A program made the translations under genes and the position numbers. Below are positions 33,251 to 46,789 of a stretch of 64,000 nt of DNA, piece by piece. Location: assembly GCA_023374025.1 (NCBI GenBank), contig SIJG01000160.1, positions 149,383-213,382 of the forward strand. Reading direction: 5' to 3'. The notes under the pieces were generated by a model that saw only the letters and a list, made by a program, of their open reading frames with translations, was not told the DNA's origin and did not search any database. Position 1 is the stretch's first letter. The number at the start of each line of letters is the position of its first letter. The stretch comes from Heterodera schachtii (taxonomy: Eukaryota > Nematoda > Chromadorea > Rhabditida > Heteroderidae).

Positions 33251-36200
33251 AATGATAATAAAAAATTCCGAAAAAATGATAATTGTGAACCTTAAAGATA
33301 AAAAAACAACAAAATAAATCAAAATAAAAGAATAATAGGAAAATATATTTTAAAAGGATCCAATAAAAATAGATCTTCAAAAAATCTTATGAGAAATAAA
33401 AATAATTTTAAAAATATTATTTAAAATATTCGATTTAAACATACAAAAATCAAATAAAAATAAATAAAAATATATTTATAAAAACAATTGAATCATTTAC
33501 ATGAATGCTTTTGTGCAACTATACCAATATACTTTGAGAAACCACTTGATGAATTGATTCAAGACAACATTTATGAAAACACTAGACGAAAAAGCAATTT
33601 GCATGAAAATATGAATAAAATGAAAATTTAAAAATAAATAATGTTTTTGGAGCAAATAAAAATAAAGTATTAGTTGGATTTTGCATTGAATAAAAAGTTT
33701 TTTATAAAAAAAAATATTTTATAAACATTGATAATAATCGGGGCTGCATAAATATGCATAAAAAGAAAAAGAAAATTATTTGACAAAAATTACATGAAGC
33801 AAAAGAAAGCAAAAACAAATTAATTTTACTTGAGATTACATAAGAATTGAACGGGAAAAACAACAAGGAGAGGGTAATGAAAGCTAGGAAAAGTATTTAA
33901 ACATAAATGTTAAAACAAATCAATAAAATTAGAGTTTTGTCTAATTATTTATTATATTTTTTATAAAAAATTGAAAATAAATTTTTACTTTATTTTAAAA
34001 CATTTATATTAAAGAAAAAATTTTATTACTAAATGAAAATGAACATATTTATTTTTGTTATTTAAATAATGGTTTTTTGTAAATCATTTTATATGACAAT
34101 ATTTGTACGCTTAAAGAAAGCGGCAAATGAATACGCAAAAATAAAATTAAAAATAATTTTTCCATACAAAAAAGAATGATTTAAAAAAATAAATATAAGT
34201 ATTATTTATTAACAAAAATAGTATTGGCAATATTAAAATTAAATTATTTTAATTCATTGTTATAAATAAATAAATACATAAACATTTCGAACAATTGTTA
34301 TAAACTCAATCAAATTAAATAAAAATTTATACAAAATAATCTGTTTCAAATATGTCTAAGAGAATTGGTATTCTTCCAGCAGCACAGCAGGACGCTTTTG
34401 CACCTCCTGCAACTATTGAATTTAAATGGTTCCTAGATACATACATATATTCAAAAACATTAATGAAAAAAAATCAAATATTTTTTTAAAAGAATTAAAT
34501 TTAATAAATATTTTTTATTATTAAATTTTATAGCTTTATAAAAAATATAAGAATTAAGTTAATATGACGAAATAAATAAAAAAATGATGTATGTCCGCTT
34601 AAAGAAAGCGGCAAATGAATACGCAAAAATAAAATTAAAAAATAATTTTTCCATACAAAAAAGAATGATTTAAAAAAATAAATATAAGTATTATTTATTA
34701 ACAAAAATAGTATTGGCGATATTATAATTAAATTATTTTAATTCAATATTATAAATAAAGAAGTACCTAAACATTTCGAACAATTGTTATGAACTCAATC
34801 AAATTAAATAAAAATTTATTCAAAATAATCAGTTTCAAATATATCTAAGAGAATTGGTATTCTACCAGGACATCACAACAAGACCTTTTTATTCTTGCCG
34901 CAACTATTGAATTTAAATAGTTCCTAGATACATACATATATTCAAAAAGACTAACGAAAAAAAAATAATCAAATAATTTTGTTAAAAGATTAAATTTGTC
35001 ATATTAAATTTTAAAGATTTATATTAGGAAGCTGTATTTATTAAAACTATTAAAATATTATTATAAAAAAGCAAAGAAATAAATTTACATAAAAATAATG
35101 GAATGCTTAAAAATAATGTAAAATAATTATTTACAAATATGTCTAAGGAAATTGGTATTCTTCAATAAATAAATTTTACGATACAAAAAATAATTTAAGA
35201 ATTATTTATTAACAAAAAACGTATTGGCAATTTATAATTTATTTAACAAATAAAATAAAGACAAAGACTTTTATTATTTTAAGTATTAATTCAAAAATTT
35301 TAATAATGTTTATTAGAAATTGGAGGTATTGGTAATGAGTGTCTACCAGTATTAAGAATTGAAAATTATTTATTAAATTTTTTTCATAACATTTTCTAAT
35401 ACAAAAATAATATAAGAAAACCCACCAATCGAACTCAAATCTGTAAATTAAAATTTCTCAAACAAATGAAAATAATTATGTATAATAAAACCCCGTAAAT
35501 GCATTAAATATGATTAAAACTCTAGAAGAAACAATATATATGTGGGAGTTGATTTTAATTAACCATAACAAGGCAAAACAATCATTAAATTTAAATATGT
35601 AAACAGAATAAAATACTTTATATATCAATTTGAACGACTGACACGACAACAAATTTTGCGCAATCAATTCAGTATTCTTAAATAAATATAATCTGTCTGA
35701 CACATTTAAAAATTTTATTGCCAATAAAAAAATTAATATTTTAAATAAAAATACAAAAGATTTAAAAAAAAGAAAAGAAAAAGAATTAATGAAATAAACA
35801 TACGAAAAAGGTAAAACTAATAAATGATTAATTATAATATATATAAATAAATGATTTTAATTTAAATATTTCCTAGCTGAGTAAAAATAAGGAAAAAGTG
35901 TTGGTATCGAGAAGAGAATGTGGAATAAATATAAATGAAAATTAAAAATTAAACGATTTTATAATTTTAATAATTACATTAATAAAAAAAAATTTTAAAA
36001 ATATATAGAATTAAAAAATAAAGTTAGCCCATATAGTTAAAAGATATTTGAAGGAAAAGGCAATTTAAAAACAGAAATTGTATTAGATATATGCCATTAA
36101 ATGTTAGACTAAAGAAGACTCCGATTCACAACCTAACACGGACGAACAATCCCGATTTGATAAAATAATAAAGCCACACAGTTAAATAAAAATAACAAAA

Positions 36201-38470
36201 TCATCAAAGTGTTTTTAATTTAAAGAAAACAAAATAAAAAGGTTTAAAATGAAAAAAATTACATCAAGGTAGAGTAAAAAAATTTTTGATACGACATAAA
36301 CCCGTGGTTTTAAATTAAAATTAAATTACACATTTATAATGACGAAATGAATATAAAAATTTATTAATAAAATAAGAAATTTATTTTATGCGTTTGACGT
36401 ATGATGAAAATTTTGAATGTTATTAAGATCAATATTAATTAATTTTTATATAATGCAATTATCTTAGATTAATTTAAATTTATTTTTGTATAGATAACAA
36501 TAATGTTAATGCATAATATACAAAAATCAAATGTTTCATTTTTGTATTTTTTTTAGGAATCGCCGGTTTTTGCACTTTTTAAGAATAGCCCATTTTTGCA
36601 CTTTTTAGGAATCGACATAGCACCCATAAACCTGCATAAAAGATAACCAAAAGAGAAATAGGATCTGCGCATGCATGGCGAGTGTTTAACAACAATAATA
36701 TGTGTAAAACTAAAGGAAATTAAAAGCAAATTTTATTATTATTTTAAAAATGAAGTTGAGTGTGCACTCAATTAAAATAGATAAAAAAATTAAGAAATTA
36801 TTTGAATTTTGTTGAAATTATTCCTTATTTTTGTGGCCTATTTAGTTTGTGCCATGTTTTAATGCAATTTTCAGTTCGAAACAGCAGGATGATAAGAAAT
36901 AATAAAACAATATTTTTAAAAAGTATTAAACAATTTTTAGGGCTTAGTAAATAAAAAATTCTGTCAACTCGAGAAAATAATTCGGGGCCAATACATGTTC
37001 TACTGAATATATATATATAATATATAATTTAATTAATGTAAATGAAATGAAAGCAAATATAATGCAAAAATTAAAATTAAAACATAACCAAATTTAAAAA
37101 CGAATGATTTGAAAAATATAAATTTAATTTTCGACAAAAAATTGACAATATTACAAATACAATTTCTGAATAAAAATAATAATTTATTAAACAAAATGAA
37201 TTTAAATGTTTAAAGCATTTACATATAGGAAAAGACGAATGATTTAAATGTTATTTACTAGTCTGACAATTATTTGAAGGGTCAAGTTATGAATTTTATA
37301 ACTTGAAGCAACAAACCCCTTAAAAATAATAAATTTTCTCTTAAAAGCTCTTCTGAATAACATCTGGGTTTCTTCGAGTGAAGGTTTCTCAAAAAATTTC
37401 AAATAACATAATAATTTTATGAAAATCAAAAGTAAAAAACATAAAAATAATAATTAATCAAAATATTTTATCCATAAATTTAAATATTTGAAGAATTAAA
37501 TTAATAACCAATATTAAAAATAGTTAGTCGAAAGAAGCAAGAAAAAAGAAACAATTGCATAAAATATATATATATTCATTGGCAAAAAAACATATAAAAA
37601 TAGAAATTAAAATATTTATTTGTATATATTAGTTACTTTTTTATAAGAAATTTAATACAAAATTCACTTTAATGGTAAAAACTTATTTACAATTAAAAAC
37701 TTCGAAAAAATGATGAATAATATATTCATTTTGTTTTTCAAATAAGATTTATAAAATCGCTTTAAATTGCCATTTTTGTACACTTAAATGAACAGCAACC
37801 AAAAAAATTTTGTTGACAAAAAAAAAGAATATACTTTAATTGAATAAAACAGTGACGTGACAAATCAATTGTTATTCGGACGGTCCGACCGGGAACAAGA
37901 AATATTTAAAAATCAACTAATTGCAAGCATGAAAAACAAAAACGGTATATATGGCAAAAAAAAGAAAGACTATTAGAAAAAAAGCCACCTTTAAACTATT
38001 TAGCATTTAAAATGAAAGTTTTAGTTTTCACAGCACATAAATCATAAATTCAATTAAAGAAGTTTTATATGGTATAATAATTGCGAAAAGGTTGACCCAA
38101 TTTAAAATACGATATCTTTTAAAAAATGTAAAAATTAATAGATATCAAAATGTTTTTAATCTAAAGTAAATCAAATTAAAATTTAAAAAATTCAATAAAA
38201 TAAAAAAAGAGTAAACGAATTATTCGATAAATTAGAAAAATAATTATGAATTATTATAAATTAAATTATCTTTTCTATAGATGATCTAATAAAAATACTT
38301 AAAATGAATATTTATCTTATAAAATAATATTTACATGATAATCAAGGAAACAACTTGGAATAAAAACAATATATGGATTTACAACTTAAAAAATATATGT
38401 AATTTTTTTTTTGCGCAAAACAACAATTTTTAATACAAAATTAGTAAAAATTTCTAAAAGAATTAAAATC
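33250..38470. other. AT desert, gene-poor
   Basis: Mostly A-rich DNA with no supported exon. Includes a local duplication (34104-34960) and, at 36545-36615, the phrase TTTTTGCACTTTTTAGGAATC twice in tandem. ORF-like stretches are short and hydrophobic or Asn/Lys/Ile-rich, as expected from composition alone. Confidence 0.4.
34104..34960. repeat. 486-bp tandem duplication
   Basis: The segment starting GCTTAAAGAAAGCGGCAAAT at about 34110 recurs at 34598. Both run through AGAATGATTTAAAAAAATAAATA, TATGTCTAAGAGAATTGGTA (34351) and TATATCTAAGAGAATTGGTA (34843) to ACATACATATATTCAAAAA. A weaker partial third copy lies near 35137-35240. Confidence 0.85.
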
Positions 38471-38590
38471 TCAGTCGTAAGCAGAATAACTGTCTTCCGG
38501 TGGCTTTTGAGGTTGTTCTTGGAATGTTAAAACAACAGGAAGCGAAACACGGAGCAAGAACAAAATGATCTTTATTTTTTTTGAATACAT
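38471..38590 (-). CDS. 39-residue ORF next to the capsid gene, likely membrane or secreted peptide
   Basis: ATG at 38590 and TGA at 38473-38471. It starts MYSKKIKIILFLLRVSLP, a basic start followed by a hydrophobic run, then VVLTF and a Pro/Gln-rich tail ending DSYSAYD. It lies 32 nt downstream of the capsid gene's stop on the same strand. Its base content matches the capsid gene, not the desert. Function unknown. Compact gene spacing fits a Maverick/Polinton cluster, where small membrane ORFs beside capsid genes are plausible. Confidence 0.5.
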   Translation of the reverse strand: MYSKKIKIILFLLRVSLPVVLTFQEQPQKPPEDSYSAYD

Positions 38591-38622
38591 TTTATGAAGT
38601 AAATGAAATGACAATCGTGGGT

Positions 38623-39401
38623 TTAAATAGTGGTGTCGGTGCTTATTGATCGGTTTTTGTCCAACATCACCAGTGAGTCACACTCACCCATCACCACCAA
38701 CATTATTCCTCCATCAGGTACTGGACGATTAAATTTGATGCTCACCGCTGTAGTGCCATTCTTTATCAGATCAAACAGTGCCGCTTGATCATCCCCGCTG
38801 TTGGTCAAATTGAACACGTAAATGCAATGCGTTTTTCCGTATTGGGCAAAAGTTATCCCATTGCTCTCCGATGAGTTTGCGAATCCCACCGCTTCGTTCA
38901 TGTCATTGAATGGGCGAACATACTTTCCATTTTGGTAGTCCAAGTCATAGGGCGCTTGTGGGTAAGATCGTCCATTGGCAACAATGGAAATTTCGCGCAC
39001 ATTAAATGGTTGAAAGTTGAATGGACTGCGCCGAATTGAGCCGACATAATCAGTATTCGCCACCAGTCCCATTGTAACACGACGGGGAATTTGATCCATG
39101 AACAGATTGGCTGTGAACTCATACCGACCCGGACTGATGAACACTGACTTCATCATTGTCTTCCTCACTGCATAACGGGCAGGCTTCACCTCCAACTTTC
39201 GCGCAATGTCCAGTGCCAACCCGTCCATCAGAGACACCTTCTTCACATACAATTTCAGTCCCAGAATCTCAAAACGGTAGCGACCCCCGGTCGGCGCAAT
39301 TAACACAAATTCGTTGTCGTTGGGCAAAATTTCAATGTCCAGCTCACAAAAATTGATCAGATACAGCGGCTGGTTGAATAGGTCGGTGTCAATTTTGGCA
39401 A
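38623..39401 (-). CDS. Maverick/Polinton major capsid-like protein, 5'-truncated by gap
   Basis: An uninterrupted frame of 258 codons that enters from the gap and ends at 38623. It has alternating hydrophobic strands and signature phrases RYEFTANLFMDQIPRRVTMG, PFNFQPFNVREISIVANG and KNGTTAVSIKFNRPVP, followed by a terminal VMLDKNR(S/Q)-type stretch. This is the C-terminal half of the double-jelly-roll capsid protein encoded by Maverick/Polinton elements and the related nematode F54H12.2-type proteins, which forms the virion-like shell. The absence of stops or introns implies either recent insertion or a young element. No polymerase, integrase, ATPase or protease gene was found nearby, so only an element fragment is present. 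Identification is from family recall. Confidence 0.8.
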
Positions 39402-39436
39402 NNNNNNNNNNNNNNNNNNNNNNNNNNNNNNNNNNN
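39402..39436. other. assembly gap (35 N)
   Basis: Interrupts the capsid-like gene. Sequence on the far side is T-rich and unrelated, so the rest of the gene is not recovered beyond it; the two flanks may not be truly adjacent. Confidence 0.95.
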
Positions 39437-39884
39437 ACCTTTTTGTTTATATGAATGCTTTTGTTATTAGGTTCTATTAGATTTTGAATATTTGAAATAA
39501 TATTTATTTTTAGTAATAAATTTATATAATCTTTTGCTTAAAAATTAAAACAATTAATTAATTTTAATTTAACAAAAAATATTACTTAAGGTCTTGAAAA
39601 ATTGTTTGTCGTATACATTTTAATTCTCTGATTCATTCATCTACTTTTACTCTTGTTTATTATTATTTTATTTATTTGATTATCTATCTATACATTATAA
39701 TTGCTAAAAAATTTTGAAACAATATTCTCTATTTACTTTTCTAAATTTTTATTTTAAATATTGAATTTTAAAAATCGAGAATAAAATTATTTGGTCGAAT
39801 TTTCCAGTTATATTGAAAAAATCAATCCTTAGTAGATACAATTATCTTCGCATTTAATTGTGTATATATACAAAATATTCTATT

Positions 39885-40170
39885 CCTCCCTCTCCCCAAT
39901 CTCTCTCTATCTTCCTCTCTCTCCCACCCTCTCTCTCTCCTCCCCAATCTCTCTCTCTCTTTCTCTCTCACGCTATCCCCCCCCCCCTCCCTTTTCTTCT
40001 CTCCCCCCATCTCTCTCTTTCTTTTCATTTCTCCCACCTCGCTCAATCCTCGCCACTCTCTCTCTTTCCCTTCTCTTCTCTCTCTCTTTCTCTCTCTCCC
40101 TCTCTCTCCCTCCCTCTCCCCCATCTCTCTCTATCTTCCTCTCTCTCCCACCCTCTCTCTCTCCTCCCCA
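39885..40170. repeat. (CT)n polypyrimidine microsatellite
   Basis: About 285 bp of CTCTCTCT with TTTC, CCC and CCATCTCTCT interruptions. The phrase TCTATCTTCCTCTCTCTCCC occurs at both ends, so part was itself duplicated. It is T/C on plus and A/G on minus, with the potential for triplex structure. Ser/Leu/Pro ORFs across it are artefacts. Confidence 0.93.
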
Positions 40171-41164
40171 CTTATTAATACCTTTATTGAAGAAAAATTC
40201 TTCTATTTTATAAGAATTGGTAATGTAATAATTATAAATTGTAATTTTTCATAAAAAAGGATTTAATTATTTTATCTCTTAATGGTTAAATTATATGTTA
40301 TCAGACAATATTTAATTCGTATAAAATATTTGATATTTTCATTCATTATTATTTCAATGATTATTAAATTTTATTTCATGCTTAAGGCGCGCGCGTTTGA
40401 TATCCTTCGCATGTCGTAGAGCCTTTTTAATTTTTAATTTTTACAAGTTCTAAAAATGAAGGTAAATTCAATGTCTGTCTTCTAATAATTGAATTTATTT
40501 AAAAACTTTTTTAATCGAAAATAAATATTTTTTAAATTAAATTTGTTTATTAAATTCACTACTTTAACGATTAATTATTTTATTTTGCAACTTTGTGATT
40601 CGATATATATAATTAATATTGTAATATTTTGACCATACGAAAAAGTATTTGTGTTATTTATTTAATTATTTTCTTCATTATTTAAAAATAAATACTAAAA
40701 AAAATATTTAATTTTTTTCTATTTATATACAAATCAAATATAAATAATTCGAAAAATTAAAAAAAAACTATTAAAGAAACAATTCCTTAAAATAAAATAT
40801 TTATCTATAAAAGCAATTAAATTGCCAAAATTCAAATAATTAAAATAAAGGCATAAATGAATTAAATTTTTAAGATTTCTGGGGACAATCATTTATGACA
40901 ATTAATCTCAAAATTGATCAATTCAACCTACAATTTAAAAAATAAACTAAACGGAAGAATTTTTTTTCTTAACAATAATCTATAATTTATTTATTTATAT
41001 AAAATAAATGTAAAAGTTTAACATTAAAAACTCAAAGAAATAAATACGTATGCATTGATTGGTGTTTTAGATAAAATAATTATTTTTGATCACATAATTT
41101 TTTTCCTATTTTATTAATTGTTGGATTTTTATATTTTTTGATTATGAAAATATTTCTTTTTCAA

Positions 41165-41295
41165 TTCTATTTAATTTTTTTAAAGTAATTATTGTTGAAG
41201 TTTATTTTCATTTTGCAATTATAATGAATTTTTCATTTAAAAATTTTAATTCGCTTATATCAAATTATTATTGTTAATACTCGCCAAAAAATTTA
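41165..41295 (-). repeat. inverted homologue of 50070-50225
   Basis: Read on the minus strand it matches the plus strand at 50070-50225: AAATTTTTTGGCGAGTATTA against AAATTTTTCGGCGAGTATTA, and ATGAAAATAAACTTCAACAA against ATGAAAATAAACTTCAGCAA. This shows that a dispersed repeat family sits in both orientations in the desert. Confidence 0.75.
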
Positions 41296-42401
41296 GAGTC
41301 AACGGGTTGCATTTTTTTATTTTGAAATTTTTTTGTTTTTCTTTTAATATTAAATCTATTTTTATAATTATTATAGTTGATGTATTTATTATTATATACT
41401 CATTTGGCAGCTTTTCGGCTTCATATTAAATTTGTTAAATATATTCGAATTTTACATTAAAATTTTAAACTTTTTATTTCGTTTTAATAATTATAAAAAA
41501 TTTTTGGTTTAAATTAATTATTGCGATATCGATTTATTAAATTTTAATAAAATAAATTTTGTGTGTTTATGCGAAATGAAATTTTGAATAATAAATTTCA
41601 ATTATATTCTAATTTTCAGAATGAAAAGAAAAAATAATTTGACTATAAAAGTTTAAAGGAAAAAATAATTGAATTCCCGGCCATTGTTAATAAATATTTT
41701 TACATATTTTAAAGTTAAAAGAAATTATGATTATTTAAATTACCTTATAATGTTCGAGCAATATAATTAATTATTTTGTAGGTTTAGTAATAAATTTTTA
41801 CTTATATTTTCATGTCGAATATCCTGCTTTATGGTTCATCGTCGTCGCTTTGTTTTTACATTAATAAATGTATTTTTTTATTTCTCTGATTCTTAATAAT
41901 TATTTAAAAATTAAATAAATTTGTACTTGTTTGTTTAATTTTTTATAATTATTAAAAATAATTTAACGTTTTCATGAATCATCTATCATTCTGTGAACAA
42001 ATTTTTTACTCAAGAATTAGTAAAAATAAAAAGAAATTAAGTCAAAAATAAAAAATCTGAAATTAAATAAGTTAATAAATAAAAAGGTTTGAATATATTT
42101 ATTTCGATTTTTGTGTTTTAATTATTTTTACCTTTATATCTTTTTATTAGAAAATCCCCCTTTGGCAACAATTCTCCATAAAAAAATATTTAAATTTATC
42201 ATTTTAACTAAAAATTGCTCTAATTTTTCATTTAATTTTCAAAAAAATTTTTTCCATTCACATGATCATAAAATTATTCATTAAATATTTTCAATAATAA
42301 ACGCATTTCTCGTTTTCGAACTCCAAATTTGGGCAATTATTAAATTAAATTTTTTTTATTATACCTTAATTGTATGTAATTGGAATTTTAAATATATAAA
42401 C

Positions 42402-43286
42402 TAGGGTTAAGCCCCGACCCCGAGCCCCCCGACCCCCGACCCGACCCGAGACGTTTTTTTTTCAAAATATGAACACCAAGGCCGAAAAATAAGATTTAAG
42501 GGTCAAAAATAATAACATTTAGCAACATTTTTCAAATTAGTAAATTTTTACAATTTATTTGATCAAAATGCTATCAAATTTTAGGGCCGGCGGTGCCGAT
42601 AGGCGCCGCCGGGAGAATTTTTTGAAAATTTGCCGGGAGAATTTTTTTTAAATTTGAGTTCATTTTGCCCACAGATTTTCACCAAAAATGACCAATTTTT
42701 GCGCGATTTTGAGCCAAATTTTTAAGAACAAATCTTTTGCGAACCGGCGGTGCCGATAGGTGCCGCCGGAAAAAAAAAAATTGAAAATTGGGAGTTTTTG
42801 GTACATGATGCTTGAAAATAGGAAAATCTTAGAAATAAGGACAAATTTCAGTTCATTCGGGACCAAAAGATCAAAAAATTTTTGCGGCAGACCTCTAAAT
42901 TTCTTGAAAAATAGTGACATTATGCCACAAATTTCAAAAATATAAATATATTTAAGAAATCAGAACAATTTTCGTCGCTAGCTCAAAATTAGAAATTCTT
43001 ATAAATAAGAACAATTGGAAGCCCCTGGTTTAAAGGCTAGCTTAGCTTGGACTCACTCTTGCTGGCCCTAACGAAATCAGATGATTAAAGTGAAAAAAAG
43101 GAAGATTTACGAGCATTTAAAAATAAAAATTGAGTTTTTCGTTAAAAAATTTCGTTGATCACTACCCGACCGGGGTCCCCGACCCCCGACAATTGAGCTC
43201 CTCCCCGACCCGACCCCCGACATGTCGCCCCCCGAGGTACCCGGCCCCCGACATTTTGCCCCCCGAGGGGTCGGGGCTTAACCCTA
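42402..43286. mobile_element. 885-bp hAT-like non-autonomous element with intact TSD
   Basis: Starts TAGGGTTAAGCCCCGACCCC and ends with the exact reverse complement. It is flanked on both sides by the identical 8-mer ATATAAAC (42394-42401 and 43287-43294). An 8-bp target duplication and a TAGGG terminus are typical of hAT transposons. Subterminal regions are rich in CCGACCCCCGACCC repeats on both sides. Inside, ACCGGCGGTGCCGATAGG(C/T)G and CCGCCGG form two imperfect palindromes near 42586 and 42744. No transposase is encoded; the ~60-80-residue frames inside lack recognisable domains. The perfect duplication implies a young insertion. Confidence 0.88.
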
Positions 43287-43294
43287 ATATAAAC

Positions 43295-46200
43295 CCTTGA
43301 CTAATTTTGTGAGATTTATTTATTTTGGTGTTGAACTATCTTTTTTTCTCTCTATTTTTAATTAATATCGGTTTTAATTTTTTTTTAGTTGATATGCCGA
43401 TATGAATCGTCGGGTTGCTGATTTTATTATTTTTATTTAATCTTTATAATATTTATTATTTTTTATTAACTGGTGCAAAATCGTTTTTCGCTATGCATAT
43501 ATAAAACTTTGTGAATGTATTTATTTTTATGAATGAACTCAAGTAAATGAATAAATTTTGGCGACTTATTTTTACTAACGCCATTTCATTAAAAAGAAAT
43601 ATATAAATACCTATTTATTTTTAAATTTAATATTTTCTGTATTAAAATAAATGATAATGTCGGAACTCGGATCAAAACGGAATTTTATCTTTTTTATTAG
43701 TGTATTCTCTATAATAACCCTAATATTCTTTTTATTAAATGTTTAATTTAAGGGAAAAATGATATAATTATGCATTATTCATATTCTCATTTCCATGTGT
43801 TCTGGATTCATTTATTTATTTTCTTTAAAAATATTAAAATCTTTTTTAGAATTCTTTTTTATCAAAATTTTTATGAATATTTGACAGGCTTCTTACTAAA
43901 GTAAAAATTTAAAAAATGCTTTTTAGATTTTTCTTTGCATTACTTATCATCTATTACTATGAAAAATTTTCATTCAGTAAACATAAATGTTTTTTAATTA
44001 AAATAATTTCTGCTTCATCTTTTGTATAATATGTTATATTCCATTACTGATTATTATATGTTAATTTCTTAGCTAATTAGTTACTGCTTGATTATATATT
44101 TTATTTATATGTAATTGAGTAAATATTATTTTCATTAGCCTAAGAAAAAAAAGATAACTTTGATTTAAATTCCATTGAGAATCATTTCTGGTTTATTAAT
44201 TTAATGCAAAAACATTTTTAAAAAATTCTAACGAATAACTCATTTAAAGAAGTGAGTATTTTTTGTAATATTTTTCATTTTTGAATTAAAAACATTTAAT
44301 AAGTACGAATTAGAAAATTTTTTTTAGATTATTACAAATTTTAATTTTATTTATTTTTGACTGTAATTCGGCATATGTATTATTTTTTATAATTTTATAT
44401 TTTTATTTTTGTTAATATAATAGTTGCATGATTTTTTTCTTTCGATATTTATTACTTTTTTGGGTTATATTTTATTAATTTTATCAATATCAGCTTTGCT
44501 TCAATTTTTTCTCTTTTACTTTATATTGGAAACTGATTTATCCTTTTATTTCAATATTCCCAATTTTTTAAATTCAAAACAAATAGATGAAAATTTTATC
44601 TTTAATAAAATATATTTAAATTTATGTTCAAAAATTGTTTAATATTTCAAAAATGATTTACGATTAATTTATTATTAATACTTTCTTAAATTTTAGTTAA
44701 TTATTTATATTGGATTTTTCTCTATTTTTTATCACTTTTATTTTAATAAATTATTTGTTGCTTTTAAATTATATTTTAAATATTATCTTTTCGTATTTTC
44801 AAATTTAAAATCATTTAATTTGTTCATTCTTTTTCCTTGGAGAATCAGCTCCTTGCTTACAATGACTTTGTTCTGTTCAAATTTTGAAAGATTTTTTACA
44901 TAGTTAAAGAATATGGTTTTTTGATATTTTGAATTTTTAGCCATTAGCTTAACGTAAAATATAATTAATGTTATGTGATAATATGTACAAAATGTTTTTT
45001 AGACATTTTCGGTACTGAAAATGCTACTTCTTATATATAACAATCCATCTTTCAATATTATTATTTTATTTTATACAATATTAATATTTTTCTCTTTATT
45101 AAAAAAATAGTTATATTAAATTTAATTTTTGAATATTGGAAAAATGCTTATATTATTTGCATTAAATTAATTGACAATGATTGCAGTTGTTCATGTGGTT
45201 GATAATTTTTATCTATCTTTAGGAGTTTATTTTTTATGAATTATATTATTTAGCTTCATTGAATTTATAAAGTTTCCAATGGTATAAATTAAATTAATAT
45301 TTTTTAATTTCTTTTTTAAATAGTTAAAATTGTTTGGTTTTTAAATAAATATTTAATTTAAGAAAACAATAATTTATGCTACTTTATTTAAATTATTAAA
45401 ATATAAATTTATGCTTATTTTTTAATTTTTCCTAATTTGGCTTTTTTAAATTTTTTGTTTTTTTCTTCTTAATGATTGAAAATTTATTTGTGCAATTTGT
45501 TAATGTTTTCTCGTCATCGTCAGCTTTGCTTTTAACTGTAGTCTGGTATACCTTTTTGTACAAAAAACATTTACTGTTTTATTGTATTATTTATTATGCT
45601 GCGTTATTCAGTGCTAAATCTGATAATTCGAGATTATTTTAATAAAGTTTTATAAAATTGATACTGTATCTACAGTTTTGTTTAAATGATGATAATAAAA
45701 TTTAAATTTATTTTGACCTATTATAAAAAATAGAAATTTAGACGCTATACAATACTTCTAATTAAATTCATTTATTATTTTGTTCTAGTCATACAACTAA
45801 TTGCTAAAACTAAAATTTATATCATGTTAAAAATTTTAATCTATAAAGTGTAAATTTTATTAGTAACGAAATATAAATAATTAAAAGCATTCAAGAAAAA
45901 AAACTTTATAAAAACAAGTTTGAAAAATTTATTTTTAATATGTAAAAGAATAATTTAGAATATTCTGTAGGAAAGTATTTTTTACGAAAAAATTACACTA
46001 AGAATATAACATAAAATATAATATCATTTATTGTTTTATTTGAATATTTGTAAGTTAATTTAAAGAAAATAAAGTAAACGACTTTTAGGTGATAAATTAA
46101 ACACTAAATATATTGAAAAAAATTAAATTAATAATCTTGATTATGCACTTTTAGCAATCTGTCCTAGATATTTATAAAATTAAATAGAGAAATTGAAAAA

Positions 46201-46760
46201 TATTTAAAAAGATGAACTTAAAATTATTATTGAAAATAACAAACAAGAACATTAATGAATTTGCAATTAATGATAAGGAATCAGTGAATTGAAAAATAAA
46301 TGCATCTATTAATTTATTGGCGGTGCGGATACTACGATGCGGGTCTGGTGAATTGATCAAGAAATTTTATTATGAAAAAATAAATTACAATAAAGCAAAA
46401 ATAATAATATACATAAACTAAACAGAGCAATTTGTTAATAATATTGACAATACAACCATGAAAACCATAAAATTATTTATTAAATAAAATATATAGCAAA
46501 TACAATATTTTTGCGTTTATTAATCTTTAATTAAATTTAAAATAAAACATATGAATTGTCTTATATTGAGAAAAAGAATTCATTTTTATAATTTATGCGC
46601 TAGAAAAAACCAAAAAAGAAATAAATTTTATTAAGCTAACAAAAAAAGAACACACAAATATAAGAAATTAAGCTTCTTTTATATTATGGTCAAGTTTATA
46701 AAATATCATTTATTAATTTTAATCGATATGTATTAAATGCATCTGTTCATTGCTATCAAG
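43295..46760. other. AT desert, no gene
   Basis: T-rich until about 45.7 kb and A-rich after. No splice-bordered exon, RNA gene or clear repeat recognised. An ORF at 44424-44642 is Phe/Ile/Leu-rich as expected from T-rich DNA and is not called. Confidence 0.4.
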
Positions 46761-46789
46761 AGCTTTTAAATGGTACCAAATTTGTGTGA

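Larger units (their letters stand above)
39437..42393. other. T-rich desert, no gene
   Basis: No exon supported. Plus strand is T-rich, unlike the A-rich DNA before the gap. Contains a polypyrimidine microsatellite and a segment inverted relative to 50070-50225. Confidence 0.4.

Noticed and set aside
39822..40213. Ser/Leu- and Glu/Arg-rich open frames on both strands
   Set aside because: By-products of the CT microsatellite.
44424..44642. 72-codon hydrophobic frame starting with ATG
   Set aside because: Phe/Ile/Leu content is what T-rich DNA gives by chance; no neighbours, splice signals or composition change support it.
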